DNA of 64,000 nucleotides, from positions 4,216,001-4,280,000 of the forward strand of contig JBHGNT010000017.1 of assembly GCA_043228905.1 (NCBI GenBank), given 5' to 3'. Source of the stretch: Azolla caroliniana (lineage: Eukaryota; Polypodiophyta). The notes under the pieces were generated by a model. It ran no database searches and was not told the origin of the DNA. It saw nothing but the letters and a program-made list of their open reading frames with translations. Shown here one piece after another: positions 1 through 10,598 of the stretch. The position numbers and the translations under genes are program-made. How positions within the stretch are numbered: position 1 is the stretch's first letter; every line of letters begins with the position of its first letter.

Positions 1-1905
1 AAGTATGAGTCTTGGTTTCAATTGGCGTTTAGAGATGGAGAAGTATGGGACCTACAAGATCAAATCTTCTCAATGTGGGAGAATAAGGAGATAAAGGGTC
101 AACGACAAAAGAAATGTAGGGTTGACCCTCAACTAGAGTTAAAGTCACAAGCCGCCAAGAAAATTGACTTGACAATTGAAGAAGCGGCAGATGACATGAA
201 GCTGTCTCTATGGAGAACGATTCAAGGTATTAAGGACGAGCAGCTTCTTGTGTCGGTTTTGTCAAGGGTTGTGGCGAAAGATTTAAGCCTTGAAGAAATG
301 GTCACTGAGTTCAATAAGTAAGTCCCTCAAATACTGAAATTGTAGTCTATCTAGTGTAATTCAAAGTTCTAATCTTGATTTCTAATTTTACAGTCATAAG
401 GTGTACATGAAGATCCAAGAAGTTATGATGAAACAACTTGGATGTATAACTTGGGAACAAGTGACCGAGGATTATCCTCTAACGTCTTTGTATAAGGTGT
501 TATCAGAGTATTTTATTGCATTCAAGGATTGGGTTAGTATTCATGTTTTTTCATTACCCTTTCATCATATGTAGAGCTTGTATAATAATACCTTATGTCC
601 TATTGCTTCTATTAGAAACCGTGTCGAGGCAAGAAACAAGGAGAAGTTAAGGATATTCACGATTTCCCTACATCCTTCCTTGCACATCTCGAACGAGCCA
701 GAAAAGAAAAGGATCGTCGCTTAGTCAAGGCGTACGAAATGGAGGAAGATGGCTCCTTTAAAAAATTTAGCCACAAAAAAGATATTACAAGAGATCTTTA
801 CTACAATGTGGTTTGCGGTGATGTCATCGACTTGATCCAGAAGGTGCCAAAGAAGGAATATACGCTAATGATTGCGGATATTCCTTACGGATTTCGAATG
901 GTTGGGTCATCATACGACGATGAACCGTTTAGGTTTAAACAATTGGAGAAGATGGTCAAGGATTTCGCTGAGCTAACGACCGCATCCTTGTGGCGAATAG
1001 TTGTCTTTCATAGTATGGACCAAGGGTACTCGGTAGCTCAAACTTTGAGATCTCGTTGCCATGGCATCGAGAACCTTGCATGGTAAGGATTATTTATAGG
1101 TGTCTTTCACTATATTGCATTTCTTAAGGTTGTTGAATCTATTCTTAACTCGATGTATTATTTTTTATAGGATCAAGACCAATGTCAATAGAGGGCCAAC
1201 TTTTCGGTTCGTTAATGCCATTGAATACATAACGGTTGGCTACTTCGATGAAATTAAGAAACAGAGAATCAAAGAGCATTCTAATGAAGTGGGAGGTTCA
1301 AATCTGTTGGTATATCCAGTAGTGACTCGGAAATTGCGACATGTCACCACGACAGAACGGGGACTTGTCAACCCATACCAAAAACCTCAACGACTTATGA
1401 TGCGTTTGATCGAGATGTTTTCTGTCGAAGGAGACTGGATATTAGATCTCTTTTCTGGCACAGGTATTCCTCGAACTAGGGTAACGATCTTGAGATAACC
1501 AATCACTTTTTTTTCGTTTGACAACTAAATCTTCTTGTTACTTACATCACAGGAACTACGTCAGCATGTGCATTGAAGCTGTTTAGAAATACAATTGCAT
1601 TGGAGAAGGACGAGGACCAAGTTATATTTATTAATATGCGGATTAAGGCTTTGTGGGAGTGCCCAGACCAGGATGAGGAGGTCGGTGCAAAGAACCTCGC
1701 CAATACAGAAAGGTTTCAACCTGCTTCGCGAGAGCCTATTCCTCCGTTAGCCGGCGAACCGGGGGACCTAATAGAGCTTGATGATGAGCTTATAGAAGAT
1801 ATTTCGTTGGCTCGGCTAACAGGGGAAACCAATGCACGTATAGCCGAAGACAGTTCTACACAAGATGATGAAGAAAATGACGTTGATGAATTGATTGCTA
1901 TGTAA
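1..1905 (+). CDS. beta-class DNA N4/N6 methyltransferase, 3' part of gene (5 exons in window)
   Basis: Exons 1-317, 394-532, 616-1082, 1171-1463 and 1553-1905 join in one open frame (1569 nt, 522 codons plus TAA), each intron GT..AG with correct phase. The gene is open at the left edge. Motif IV is D-I-P-Y at 877-888, following a G-D-V-I-D segment. Motif I (F-S-G-T-G-T-T) comes after it and is split by the last intron at 1464-1552. It is preceded by K-P-Q-R-L and followed by an R-N-T-I-A-L-E segment. The IV-then-I order with these flanks is that of the beta class of amino-methyltransferases, which methylate exocyclic amines of C or A in DNA. The acidic C-terminal tail (about 70 residues) is not part of the fold. 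Substrate base is unknown: DIPY is a variant of DPPY/SPPY. No stops or frameshifts, unlike the neighbouring transposons, so it looks functional. It could instead be cargo of an undetected mobile element. Confidence 0.82.
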
Positions 1906-2950
1906 TAGACTCTATGAAGAATATGACACTGACGATTTGTTAAGATTTCACATTATTAATACAAATATTGGGTTTTACCTAGTGGATTCTATTCTTTATA
2001 ATCTTCTATATGTTTCAATTTTATTTTTATATACTTGATTAGTAGATTTATGACATTGGTTTCACCGCGTGGATAGCTGACTACCAAACTTATGGAGAAA
2101 CATGAACTAGTTTAAATGGAGGCTGATTTTGGTCCAAGCTAACCTTAACAGAACATGGCCCTATAATTGTTGCCATGACTGTCCATGTTGTTATTATGGA
2201 TCTTTGTCTTCTATTGTTAAAACTATTATGTTTCTATTCCATTGCTGCTTAGATTGTGTAGTGTGTTGATAATGGTTCCAGTTGCGTTATCGTTCGGAGT
2301 TTGATCTTGTGTGAATCACCTAAGCAATAGAGTAGACCAATTTTAAATACATGTATGAAAGCCTAATAGGTTTGTTATTTCCACGACATTATCCTAAAGT
2401 TCACTGCCTTACATTGTGCACAATTATATACACATATGGTTTGATCTCATATGAACAAACTGAGGAATAGATTAGATCAACTTTAAATACAAGTATTGAA
2501 TACTTTAATAAGTTAGTTGGAAGCAATCACTTATCCTAATGTGCACTATCCTACATTTTCCACAATTACATACATGCACGTATGGGTCAAAGTATAAATT
2601 ATATCTCATTTTATTAGTATGGATACAAGTACACCTCATATTTTTGTAAAACTTACCTAATTAATATAAGTCTTTAAGTTAGTGTTTCCCTTGTCGCACA
2701 GTAGTGCCATATTGAGCCATAGTTGAACTTTATTATGCCTACATTAACTTATCAACATGTCTAAACTTGCATGATTTCTAATGATCTCCACTCGTAGATC
2801 TATCATGTATTTTTATATTTGGAAATTCTCATCAAGTTGAGGAACATGTGATACTAGTGCATCCAATTTTTGTAGAGAGGGTGTATTTGCTTCGTTTTAA
2901 GAAGATTCTACAAGTGGAATGCGCAATCCTTCCACTTGTGAACGCGAACG
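1906..2950. other. Intergenic; holds a diverged tandem duplication of about 142 bp
   Basis: No gene is visible. Two diverged copies of one segment lie at about 2297-2438 and 2439-2585; both contain a TTTAAATACA stretch, then TTATCCTAA and a CACAATTA-TATACA stretch. At 2910-2919 and 2930-2939 there is a 10-bp inverted repeat (ACAAGTGGAA / TTCCACTTGT). Confidence 0.5.
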
Positions 2951-3173
2951 TGTTAGTCTTGTAGTAAGTGTCAGATGCTCGTGTGAGCATTGAAGTACGC
3001 GGTACTTCTGTCAATCCCACGAGGACTTGTATAAATAATGCTACTAAACATAGTTGTATTGATGGTGTGCTTATATCGTTTGGAATATAGCTTTTACGTT
3101 TTGCTCTCTCTGTCTCTCCCGTGTATTCCCTACATTCTCTGTTTTCTAACACTTCCGCAAGTAATCGTTTACA
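2951..3173 (+). repeat. 5' LTR of copia-1, internally shortened
   Basis: From about 2955 to 3173 it is near-identical to 13897-14116 in the 3' LTR. The 3' LTR has about 185 bp more near its start. The left copy either lost that part, keeping only a TGTT start at 2951, or begins inside the LTR. A TATA-like TATAAATA lies at about 3031. Confidence 0.75.
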
Positions 3174-3185
3174 TGGTATCAGAGC
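3174..3185 (+). other. Primer binding site of copia-1
   Basis: TGGTATCAGAGC directly follows the LTR end (..TTTACA). This is the usual plant copia site, complementary to the 3' end of initiator methionine tRNA. Confidence 0.93.
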
Positions 3186-3268
3186 GCAAGGGTTGAGAAC
3201 CTCCTCTACAGCCGACAAACGCTTGAAAGCAAACCCTAACAGGTCGTAAAACAACAAACAGAGAAGTG

Positions 3269-5373
3269 ATGGATAGAGGGATGGCTAGCTCGCTCCCTGT
3301 GGAGAAACTCGAGAGATCCAACTATGCATCTTGATCGTATAAGATGCACCAGTACCTGCTTGGGCATGGCTACTGGAGTTTCGTCGAAGAAGCCAACGAA
3401 ACAACACCTGATGCGGCACATAAGGACTTCCTAGTGTGGGAACAATCGTCAAGCAAAGTGATGTACTGCTTCGCATCCAATGTCGGAGACCAACTGCTGA
3501 GCCACATCCAAGACGCCAAGACGCCGAAGGAGGCTTGGGGGAACCTGAAGAAGGTTTTCGCCACGAGCACTACAGCCCGGAAGCTGCAACTCCGACAGAA
3601 GGACATGTCGGTGGCAGATTACACTGCCTGGATCAAAGAGATCTGTGACTTGCTTGCCTCTATCAACGTTTCTTGCCTCAAAGAGATGGTACATGTCTGT
3701 CTTGGGGGCCTGGCGTCTAAGTTCAAAGCGTTCCGAACGGCAGTGTGTACAAGGGAGAATACGCCGTCATTTTTCGACTTACAATCGATGCTCCTTGTAG
3801 AGGAGAACCACGCCGGTGCATCAACTAGCGCACCCACTGACAGCCGAATGTTGTACACGGAGGCAGATCGGTCCCGTGGGCATGGTGGACGAGGCGACCG
3901 GCAAGAGCAACAACGAAGGCACAGAGAACGTGCCGACAGCAGTTCCGGGACTTCCACAAGCAGGGGGAGTCAAGGCGGTGCCGGAGGCCGGCAAGACAAA
4001 TCTGCAACAGAATGTTGGTACTGTGGCAAGAAGGGCCATAGAGAAAGTGAGTGCTGGAGAAAGCGCGCCGATTGGGACAAATCCGGATCCGGCAAGGATG
4101 GCCGGCAAAGCTCGCACTACGCGAAGGGATCGGGAGGATCCAAGAACGGTAACGGGCTAGCCTTGGTGATGAAGCATGAGGCGAACTCGATGAAGAAGAC
4201 CACTTCCAAATTGGAGGAAGTGTGGTATGTTGATTCTGGTGCGTCGAACCACATGATGAGCCACAAAGAGTGGTTCTCCTTTTTGGAGAAACCGGATCAA
4301 CCAGGAGTAGTCAAAACCGGAGACGACACTCCTCACCCAATCGTGCACGTCGGAGAAGTCCCTTTGAGCCACGTCGGACAGAAAGGGAAGTTGATGAACA
4401 TATTACACGTTCCGACAATCACGAAGAACCTTGTGTCAGTCGGACAGATCGTCGACCAGGGGATACAAGTGCGGTTTACACACCTTGGGTGCTTCATCGA
4501 GGAAGAGGGCCAGATTATTGCGCAAGGGCGTAGAGACGGGAGGATGTTTATCCTTGACACCAATGACGTTGGCACCGCTCTGTTTGCAAAAGGACAGAAG
4601 GTCGAATCGGACATCGACCTGTGGCACAAGCGGATAGGCCACGTCAATTACCGGAGGCTTCAAGACCTGCAAACGAAACAAGTTGTGAAGTATGTGAAGC
4701 CTGCCAACTCAGGAAGCAACACCGGCTTCCAATCCCTACCAAACGTAACCAGAGCTATAATAAGCTCGACCTAATCCATTCGAATGTGTGGGGACCGGCA
4801 CAGAATGTTAGTCTTGGCGGGAGTCGATATTTCGTCTCCTTCATCGACGACTATATGCGGCATACATGGATGTACCTCATTGAGCGAAAGAGTGAAGTCT
4901 TTGAGTGTTTCTGGAGTCTCCAAAGCATGGTGGAATGGGAATCGGAGAGGAAGATCAAATGCCTGCGGTCGGATGGCGGGAAAGAATACTTTTCCGACCA
5001 ATTCAACAGTTATCTACAGTAAACGGGAATTCGGCGAGAGTTCAGCTGCAGATACACACCGCAACAGAACGGTGTTGTCGAGAGGAAGAACCGATCGCTT
5101 ATTGATGCGGCAAGGGCAATGCTGGAGGAAAAGAGCATTCCCAAATTCTACTGGGCAGAGGCAGTCCAAACAGTTGTCTACATCCAGAACCGGATCGGTG
5201 AGAAGGTGTCAGCTCACGAGCTGTATTTCGGGCAGAAGCCGAATTTGAGACACCTTAAGATCTTCGGTAGCATTGCATATGTGCATATACCGGATGAGAA
5301 GCGGAGGAAGCTGGATGCAAAATCGAAAAAATGCATCCTAGTTGGCTATGCTCAAGAACAAAAGGGTTATAAG
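3269..5373 (+). pseudogene. copia-1 gag, protease and integrase, broken
   Basis: An ATG at 3269 opens the gag frame; a TGA at 3332-3334 (from a Trp codon) interrupts it. The frame then runs to 4774 with a CCHC zinc knuckle (C-W-Y-C..H..C, about 4012-4055), the protease D-S-G-A-S, and the W-H-K-R-I-G-H of the pre-integrase domain. Around 4670-4700 the frame shifts by one, and integrase continues in the other frame from 4621. The first catalytic Asp appears as Asn (H-S-N-V-W-G, AAT at 4783-4785); the S-D-G-G-K-E-Y and V-V-E-R-K-N-R segments remain. A TAA at 5020-5022 replaces a Gln codon. The frame resumes to 5373, where the gypsy element is inserted within the region that reads K-G-Y-K-C. Confidence 0.88.
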
Positions 5374-5374
5374 T

Positions 5375-5445
5375 GTCATGATATGGCAAGACTCGAACCC
5401 ATGACCTTAGGTTATATGGGTTGAGCTCTTGACCATTAGACCATC
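5375..5445 (-). other. Antisense tRNA-like sequence in the LTR (Pol III A and B boxes)
   Basis: On the minus strand the LTR start reads TGGTCTAATGG (fits the A-box consensus TRGYNNARNGG) and about 33 bp later GGTTCGAGTCT (B-box consensus GGTTCGANNCC). The spacing is that of a tRNA gene. A D-arm and T-arm can be sketched, but the acceptor stem does not pair, so it is tRNA-derived rather than a working tRNA. The 3' LTR has the B box as GGTTCAAGTCT. Confidence 0.6.
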
Positions 5446-5556
5446 TATTGTAATACGTAGGATATTATTTCATTTACATTTTATTATAGGAAATTAGTGT
5501 ATATTCCAGATTTCTCTAGAACATTCTAGAAGCTTCAGGATTACTCCTGAAAACAC

Positions 5557-5600
5557 TATAAAAGAGGGCACTAGGCATTATGTTGAACCAAATTGGTTCA
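5557..5600 (+). promoter_or_regulatory. TATA box and predicted RNA start of the gypsy LTR
   Basis: TATAAAA lies at 5557-5563. About 33 bp downstream is AAATTGGTTCA (5590-5600), part of the palindrome GTTGAACCAAATTGGTTCAA. A start near 5590 fits normal plant TATA spacing. These 11 nt are the exact reverse complement of the segment just after the LTR. Confidence 0.6.
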
Positions 5601-5811
5601 ACGCCAGTCTTAAGCCTTTTAGCCATCATTGTATATTCTCTTCATATAATACATATCTTTCTTATCATCACTCTCTCTCTCTCTCGATCTCTCTCTTTCT
5701 CTCCGTCTCGCTCACTCCTTCCTTCTCTCGAAGAAGTTCTACACCTCTCATAGTACTAATCCTTCATTTAGTACTAATTCCTTCTCTGTCTCAGTACTGT
5801 TCCTGATAGTC

Positions 5812-5822
5812 TGAACCAATTT
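5812..5822 (+). other. Likely self-priming primer site of the gypsy element
   Basis: TGAACCAATTT starts 3 bp after the LTR end and is the exact reverse complement of 5590-5600. No tRNA-type site (TGG..) is seen here. The Tf1 element of fission yeast primes itself with the first 11 nt of its own mRNA in this way; the parallel here is an inference. Confidence 0.55.
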
Positions 5823-5881
5823 TCCTACCTTCTATCTCTCTCATTTCCTACTAATCTCTTATTCCTCTTTTCTTTCATCCC

Positions 5882-7033
5882 ATGGCCACTGTTAGCGCTG
5901 AAGAATATCAATCTGTTTTCTCGGAATTTCAATGCTTGAAAGAGAAGTTCCATGCTTTGGAACAAGAAAACCAACGGTTGCTGGGGGATCTTCAGCAAAT
6001 CTCCTTAGAAAAGTAGCAAACACAACAATAGCATGGGGAACTTGCGTTGCGCGTGCAACAACTCGAAGCAACCATCGTAGCAATGCAACAACAAGGGCCC
6101 GGAACACAAGGGATTCATAAAGAACCCAAGATTGGCCTTCCCATGAAGTTCGATGGAACGCGATCGCAGTTTAGAGGGTTCCTTAACCAGGTACGATTAG
6201 TTATCCAAATGCATCCTTCCCGATATCCCACAGATGCATCATGAGTGGGTTTAGTAGGCACTTTGTTAAGTGGCTCAGCGTTGTCATGGTTCGCTCCACT
6301 ATTAGAAAAGGAATCTCCGTTACTCAACAATTTTGAAGAGTTTCTAGGTGAGTTTAAAGCATGTTTTGGAGATACTGACAGCATCAGGACCGCCATCAAC
6401 AAAATTCGGCGATTACGCCAAGGTGACCGTCCAGCCTCCGCATACGCTGCAGATTTTCGCCTACTCGCCGCCGATATCCCTTGGGATGATCAAGCGTTGA
6501 TGGAGCAATTCCGTTATGGTTTACGCAACGACGTCAAGGATTTACTCTTGACCTTCCCTGAAGAGCCAAAGTCCTTAACAGAAGCAATCAGTCGCGCGGT
6601 GTGATGTGACAACCGCCTCTTTGAGCGACGTTTGGAAAGACAGCTACAGATGCCGAGGCCAAGATCAGAGCCCACCTACGCCTCAATGGTAGCAAGACCT
6701 TTTCCGAGGGAGTCATATAATGTGCCTCCAGCGAATACTCCGACTCCGATGGAGATTGACACTACACGTCGTCGAGGGCCATTATCCGAAGAAGAAAAGC
6801 AGCGACACCGTACAAATCGACTATGTCTTTACTGCGGTGGACCAGGACATATCGCAATAAATTGCCCCCATAGGCCAAGAAGACAGGTAAACCAAATAGT
6901 CGCTAGTTCTAATTGTACTAAACCCGAGCCTATTTCCGTAGGGATATCTGATAGTTCTAATAGTACTAATAGCCTAGATCTAGCAAACAAATTTGATGTC
7001 CTTAGTCAGTTAGAAGAAGAGTTAAACGACTAA
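5882..7033 (+). pseudogene. gypsy gag, four premature stops
   Basis: The ATG at 5882 opens a frame with a coiled-coil-like, Glu/Gln-rich N-terminus, a capsid-like domain (about 6180-6560; G-S-A-L-S-W, F-R-Y-G-L) and a C-terminal zinc knuckle [10 protein letters not shown] near 6829-6870. Stops at 6014 (TAG), 6029 (TAG), 6242 (TGA) and 6602 (TGA) are each one C-to-T change from CAG or CGA. The frame ends at TAA 7031-7033. Apart from the stops the frame is continuous. The product would form the virus-like particle. Confidence 0.9.
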
Positions 7034-10000
7034 GTCCAGCCAAAATAGGAGCCGTTTGGTTGGACAGCCCTAGATCTGTGCAGCCCATTAGTGGTTCCAT
7101 TCCCTCTAAGCAAGTTAGTGATGTGTTCGTAGCCCAAGTAATAGTTAGTACTAAAAGTACCCCTGCAGTACATCTCCTAGCACTCCTAGATTCCGGAGCT
7201 AACTCTTGCTTTATGGATAAGAAATTTGCTCAAGCTCATAAGATATCCCTAAGAAAACTCCAGTGTCCAGCATCTGTAGTAGTCATTGATGGACGTCCCA
7301 TTGCTTCCGGAAATATCATAGAAGAGTCAGAGCCCATTAATATTGTCCTAGATAACTTAGCATGTGTAGTATCATTTAATATTATTAGTATCCCAGAACA
7401 TCCTATAGTTTTAGGATTACCGTGGTTCGAGTTACCTAACCCAGACATAGATTGGAGAACAAGAGAAATCCGATGTCGACAAACCCAAGGAACAACTCAG
7501 AAGATGGCAACCATTTCGCTACGTCAGTTGCGTAAAGAAGGGCGCGAGGAGGAAATGTTCCTCTTTGCAATATCAATAAACCCCTCCAGCACCACTAAAG
7601 AAGAATCCACCGTTCAACTTCCTGAGACGTATCGTCATTACGCCGATGTGTTCGATAAAGTACAAGCCAACACACTTCCTCATCATCGACCGTACGATTG
7701 CCCCATCGATTTACAACCGGGAAAAGAGCCGCCATGGGGACCGATCTACAGTTTGTCACCAACCGAGCTGGAAGTCTTTCGGGCCTATATCGAGGAGAAT
7801 TTGGAAAATGGTTTCATTCGACATTCGAAATCTCCAGCCGGCACGCCCATTTTCTTCGTCAAGAAAAAAAGATGGATCGCTTCGTCTCGTTGTAGATTAC
7901 CGTGGCTTGAATAAGGTTACAATCAGGAATAGGTATGCTCTTCCCCTTATCTCAAGTCTTTTAGAACGGATCAATGGTGCCAGGTTCTTCACGAAGATCG
8001 ACTTACGGGGAGCATATAACCTCATACGGATCCGACTAGGAGACGAATGGAAGACCGCGTTTCGCACTAGATATGGGCACTTTGAGTATACGGTCATGCC
8101 GTTCAGCCTCACTAATGCGCCGACAGTCTTCCAGCACATGGCTAATGATATATTCCGAGATCTATTGGATGATTGTTTGATCATCTATTTGGATGATCTA
8201 CTGGTTTATTCAAAGACCCAAGAAGAACATGATTCTCATGTACTATTAGTACTAAAACGACTTCGAGAACATGGTCTGTATGTAAAGCTGGAAAAATGTA
8301 GTTTCGGGTGCAACCAAGTGGAATTTCTCGGCTACATCATTTCGTCAGAAGGCATCTCCATGGACCCAGCTAAGGTCAAAACGGTGGTAGAATGGCAGAC
8401 TCCGCATTCGGTGCGGGATGTGCAATGCTTCCTAGGCTTTGCCAATTTTTACCGGAAGTTCATACAAGATTACTCAAAGATCGTTCTACCTCTCACACAA
8501 CTTACCAGGAAGGGACAACTGTTCATCTGGTCTGAAGAAACGGACATGGCTTGTGAGAGTCTTAAAAAGGTATTTACATCGGCTGCAATTCTAGCTCATG
8601 TAGATCCGGAAAAAGCATTCATTATCGAAGCTGACGCATCGAAGTTTGCATTGGGGAGCATTTTGTCACAACAGGGGAATGATGAGAAGCTACATCTTGT
8701 GGCTTAACACTCACGCAAGTTTGACGCCGCCGAAATTAACTACGAAATTCATGATAAGGAGCTATTGGCAATAGTGGATTCTTTTATGCAATGGAGGCAT
8801 TTTCTGGAGGGATCCTCTCATCCAGTCACCGTATTTAGTGATCACAAAGAATCTTGCCTACTTTCAGGATGCTCGTGTGTTGAATCGACGTCAAGCTCGG
8901 TGGGCCCACTTCCTCACGTGTTTCGAGTTCAAAATTACATATCGTCCGGGGAAGCACCAAGGGAAGTCAGATGCATTATCACGACGTTCGTATCTAGCAC
9001 CCCGTCCCGGCGAGCCAACTTTCGATAACCAAAAACAAGTCATCTTGGGACCGGCATGACTACAAGCAACACAGATCTTTGACGTGCCCGTGGATTCCCG
9101 CGTTATCGATACCATACGTGAAGACTTGAAGACAGATGCATTCGCCCAAGCTATACTAGCACAAATTGATCCCTCTCGAGCGTCGTGTTCACAGTCGCAA
9201 CCACTAGGTACAGACTATCGGCAATTCAAATACCATGATGGATTACTCTACTTTAAAGAACTTTTGTATGTTCCTAATGGTTCTTGCCGCCTTCGAGTAG
9301 TTCAAAACTGCCATGACACATATACAGCTGGGCATTTTGGTAGTACTAAAACATTACATTTAGTACAACGATCATTCTTGTGGCCTTGTATGCGACAATT
9401 TGTCGAGCATTTTGTTCGGACTTGTGATACATGTTGCAGAGCGAAAATGCCAAGGCATCATCCATATGGTTTATTAGAACCATTACCAATTCCAAGCAAG
9501 CCGTGGCAATCCATTGCTCTAGACTTCATCACAGATCTTCCAGTCTCTAAGGGGTTCAATGCGATTCTAACGATGGTCGATCGATACACGAAGATGGCTC
9601 ATTTCTTGCCATGTACTAAGGAGATCTCCAGTGAAGACACTGCCGAAATTGTCATACGTGAAGTATGTCGGCATCATGGACTTCCCGATAGTATCATCAG
9701 CGACCGTGGACCCCAGTTCGTGTCAAAATTCTGGAAGCACCTTTTTAACATGCTCAAGGTCTCTTGTAACCTCTCCTCCGGCTACCACCCACAAACCGAC
9801 GGCCAAGTTGAACGAACAAATCAAACGCTGGAGCAGTATCTGCGGTGCTTTCTCAGTTATCATCAGGACGACCAGGCAGATATTCTCCACTTCGCCGAAT
9901 TTGCCTATAACAACTCTATCCACGCATCCACTAAAGTTACGCCATTTTATGCTTATACGGGATGTCACCCCCGGTGGAGTGTACTTGAAACCCCAGAGGT

Positions 10001-10568
10001 GTTCACAAATCCGTGCGCGGAGGATCGTTTGGAGCGGCTACACAAGATACAAGCGGATTTATCTACTCATCTCCAACAAGCTCAACAAACACACAAGGTC
10101 TACGCGGATCGTCATTGACTTCCATCAAGTTTTAATATTGGAGATCGGGTATGGCTGCTACGACGACACATCAAGACTACTCGCCCATGTGAGAAGTTGG
10201 ATTATCGGCGATTAGGTCCTTTCCGTATTATTGGACAAATTAATGATGTCGCTTTTCGTCTCAATCTACCTCCTCAACTTCGGATACATCCGGTGTTTCA
10301 TAGTTCTCTCCTTGAACCCTACCACGAGAGCACCATCCCAGGACGTCTTATCCAACCTCCACCCCCGATCGAGCTTAAAGATGGGCCGGAGTACGAGGTT
10401 GCCGCCATCCTTGATTCCAAGATTGTTCGCAACAAGCTCTACTATCTAGTCGATTGGCTAGGCTATAGTCCCAACGAACGTACTTGGGAACCGATCAAGA
10501 ATGTGACCAATGCTCGTGCTCTTCTTGAAGACTTCCATCGTCAATATCCACACAAACCGGGTCCTTAA
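7034..10568 (+). pseudogene. gypsy pol: protease, RT, RNase H, integrase, chromodomain; broken
   Basis: The protease D-S-G-A motif is at about 7189. An extra A in the A-run at 7861-7870 shifts the frame just before RT, whose core has Y-L-D-D near 8187. RNase H follows, with a TAA at 8705-8707, a further 1-bp shift near 8845 and a TGA at 9057-9059. The integrase has an HHCC finger (about 9330-9440) and catalytic D at 9522, D at 9702 and E at 9810, so the last two are separated by exactly 35 residues. A TGA at 10116-10118 precedes the C-terminal part, which ends in a chromodomain (Y-E-V-A-A-I-L..W-L-G-Y..E-R-T-W-E) that guides insertion in chromoviruses. Pol is in a different frame from gag. 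Confidence 0.92.
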
Positions 10569-10598
10569 TCCAAGATGACTCGTGACACTCGTCGTTTT

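Larger units (their letters stand above)
5374..5808 (+). repeat. 5' LTR of the gypsy chromovirus
   Basis: Starts TGTCATGATATGG and ends CCTGATA (the 3' copy ends CCTGACA). It matches 10612-11047 except for six transitions and one indel in a T run. It contains a TATA box, a short palindrome at the predicted RNA start, a CT-rich tract (about 5669-5720) and three AGTACT words near the end. Confidence 0.95.

Noticed and set aside
3236-4681. Many minus-strand open frames over copia-1 gag
   Set aside because: Shadows of the GC-rich sense coding sequence.
5375-5445. A genuine tRNA gene in the LTR
   Set aside because: The acceptor stem does not pair and both LTRs differ in the B box; only tRNA-like.
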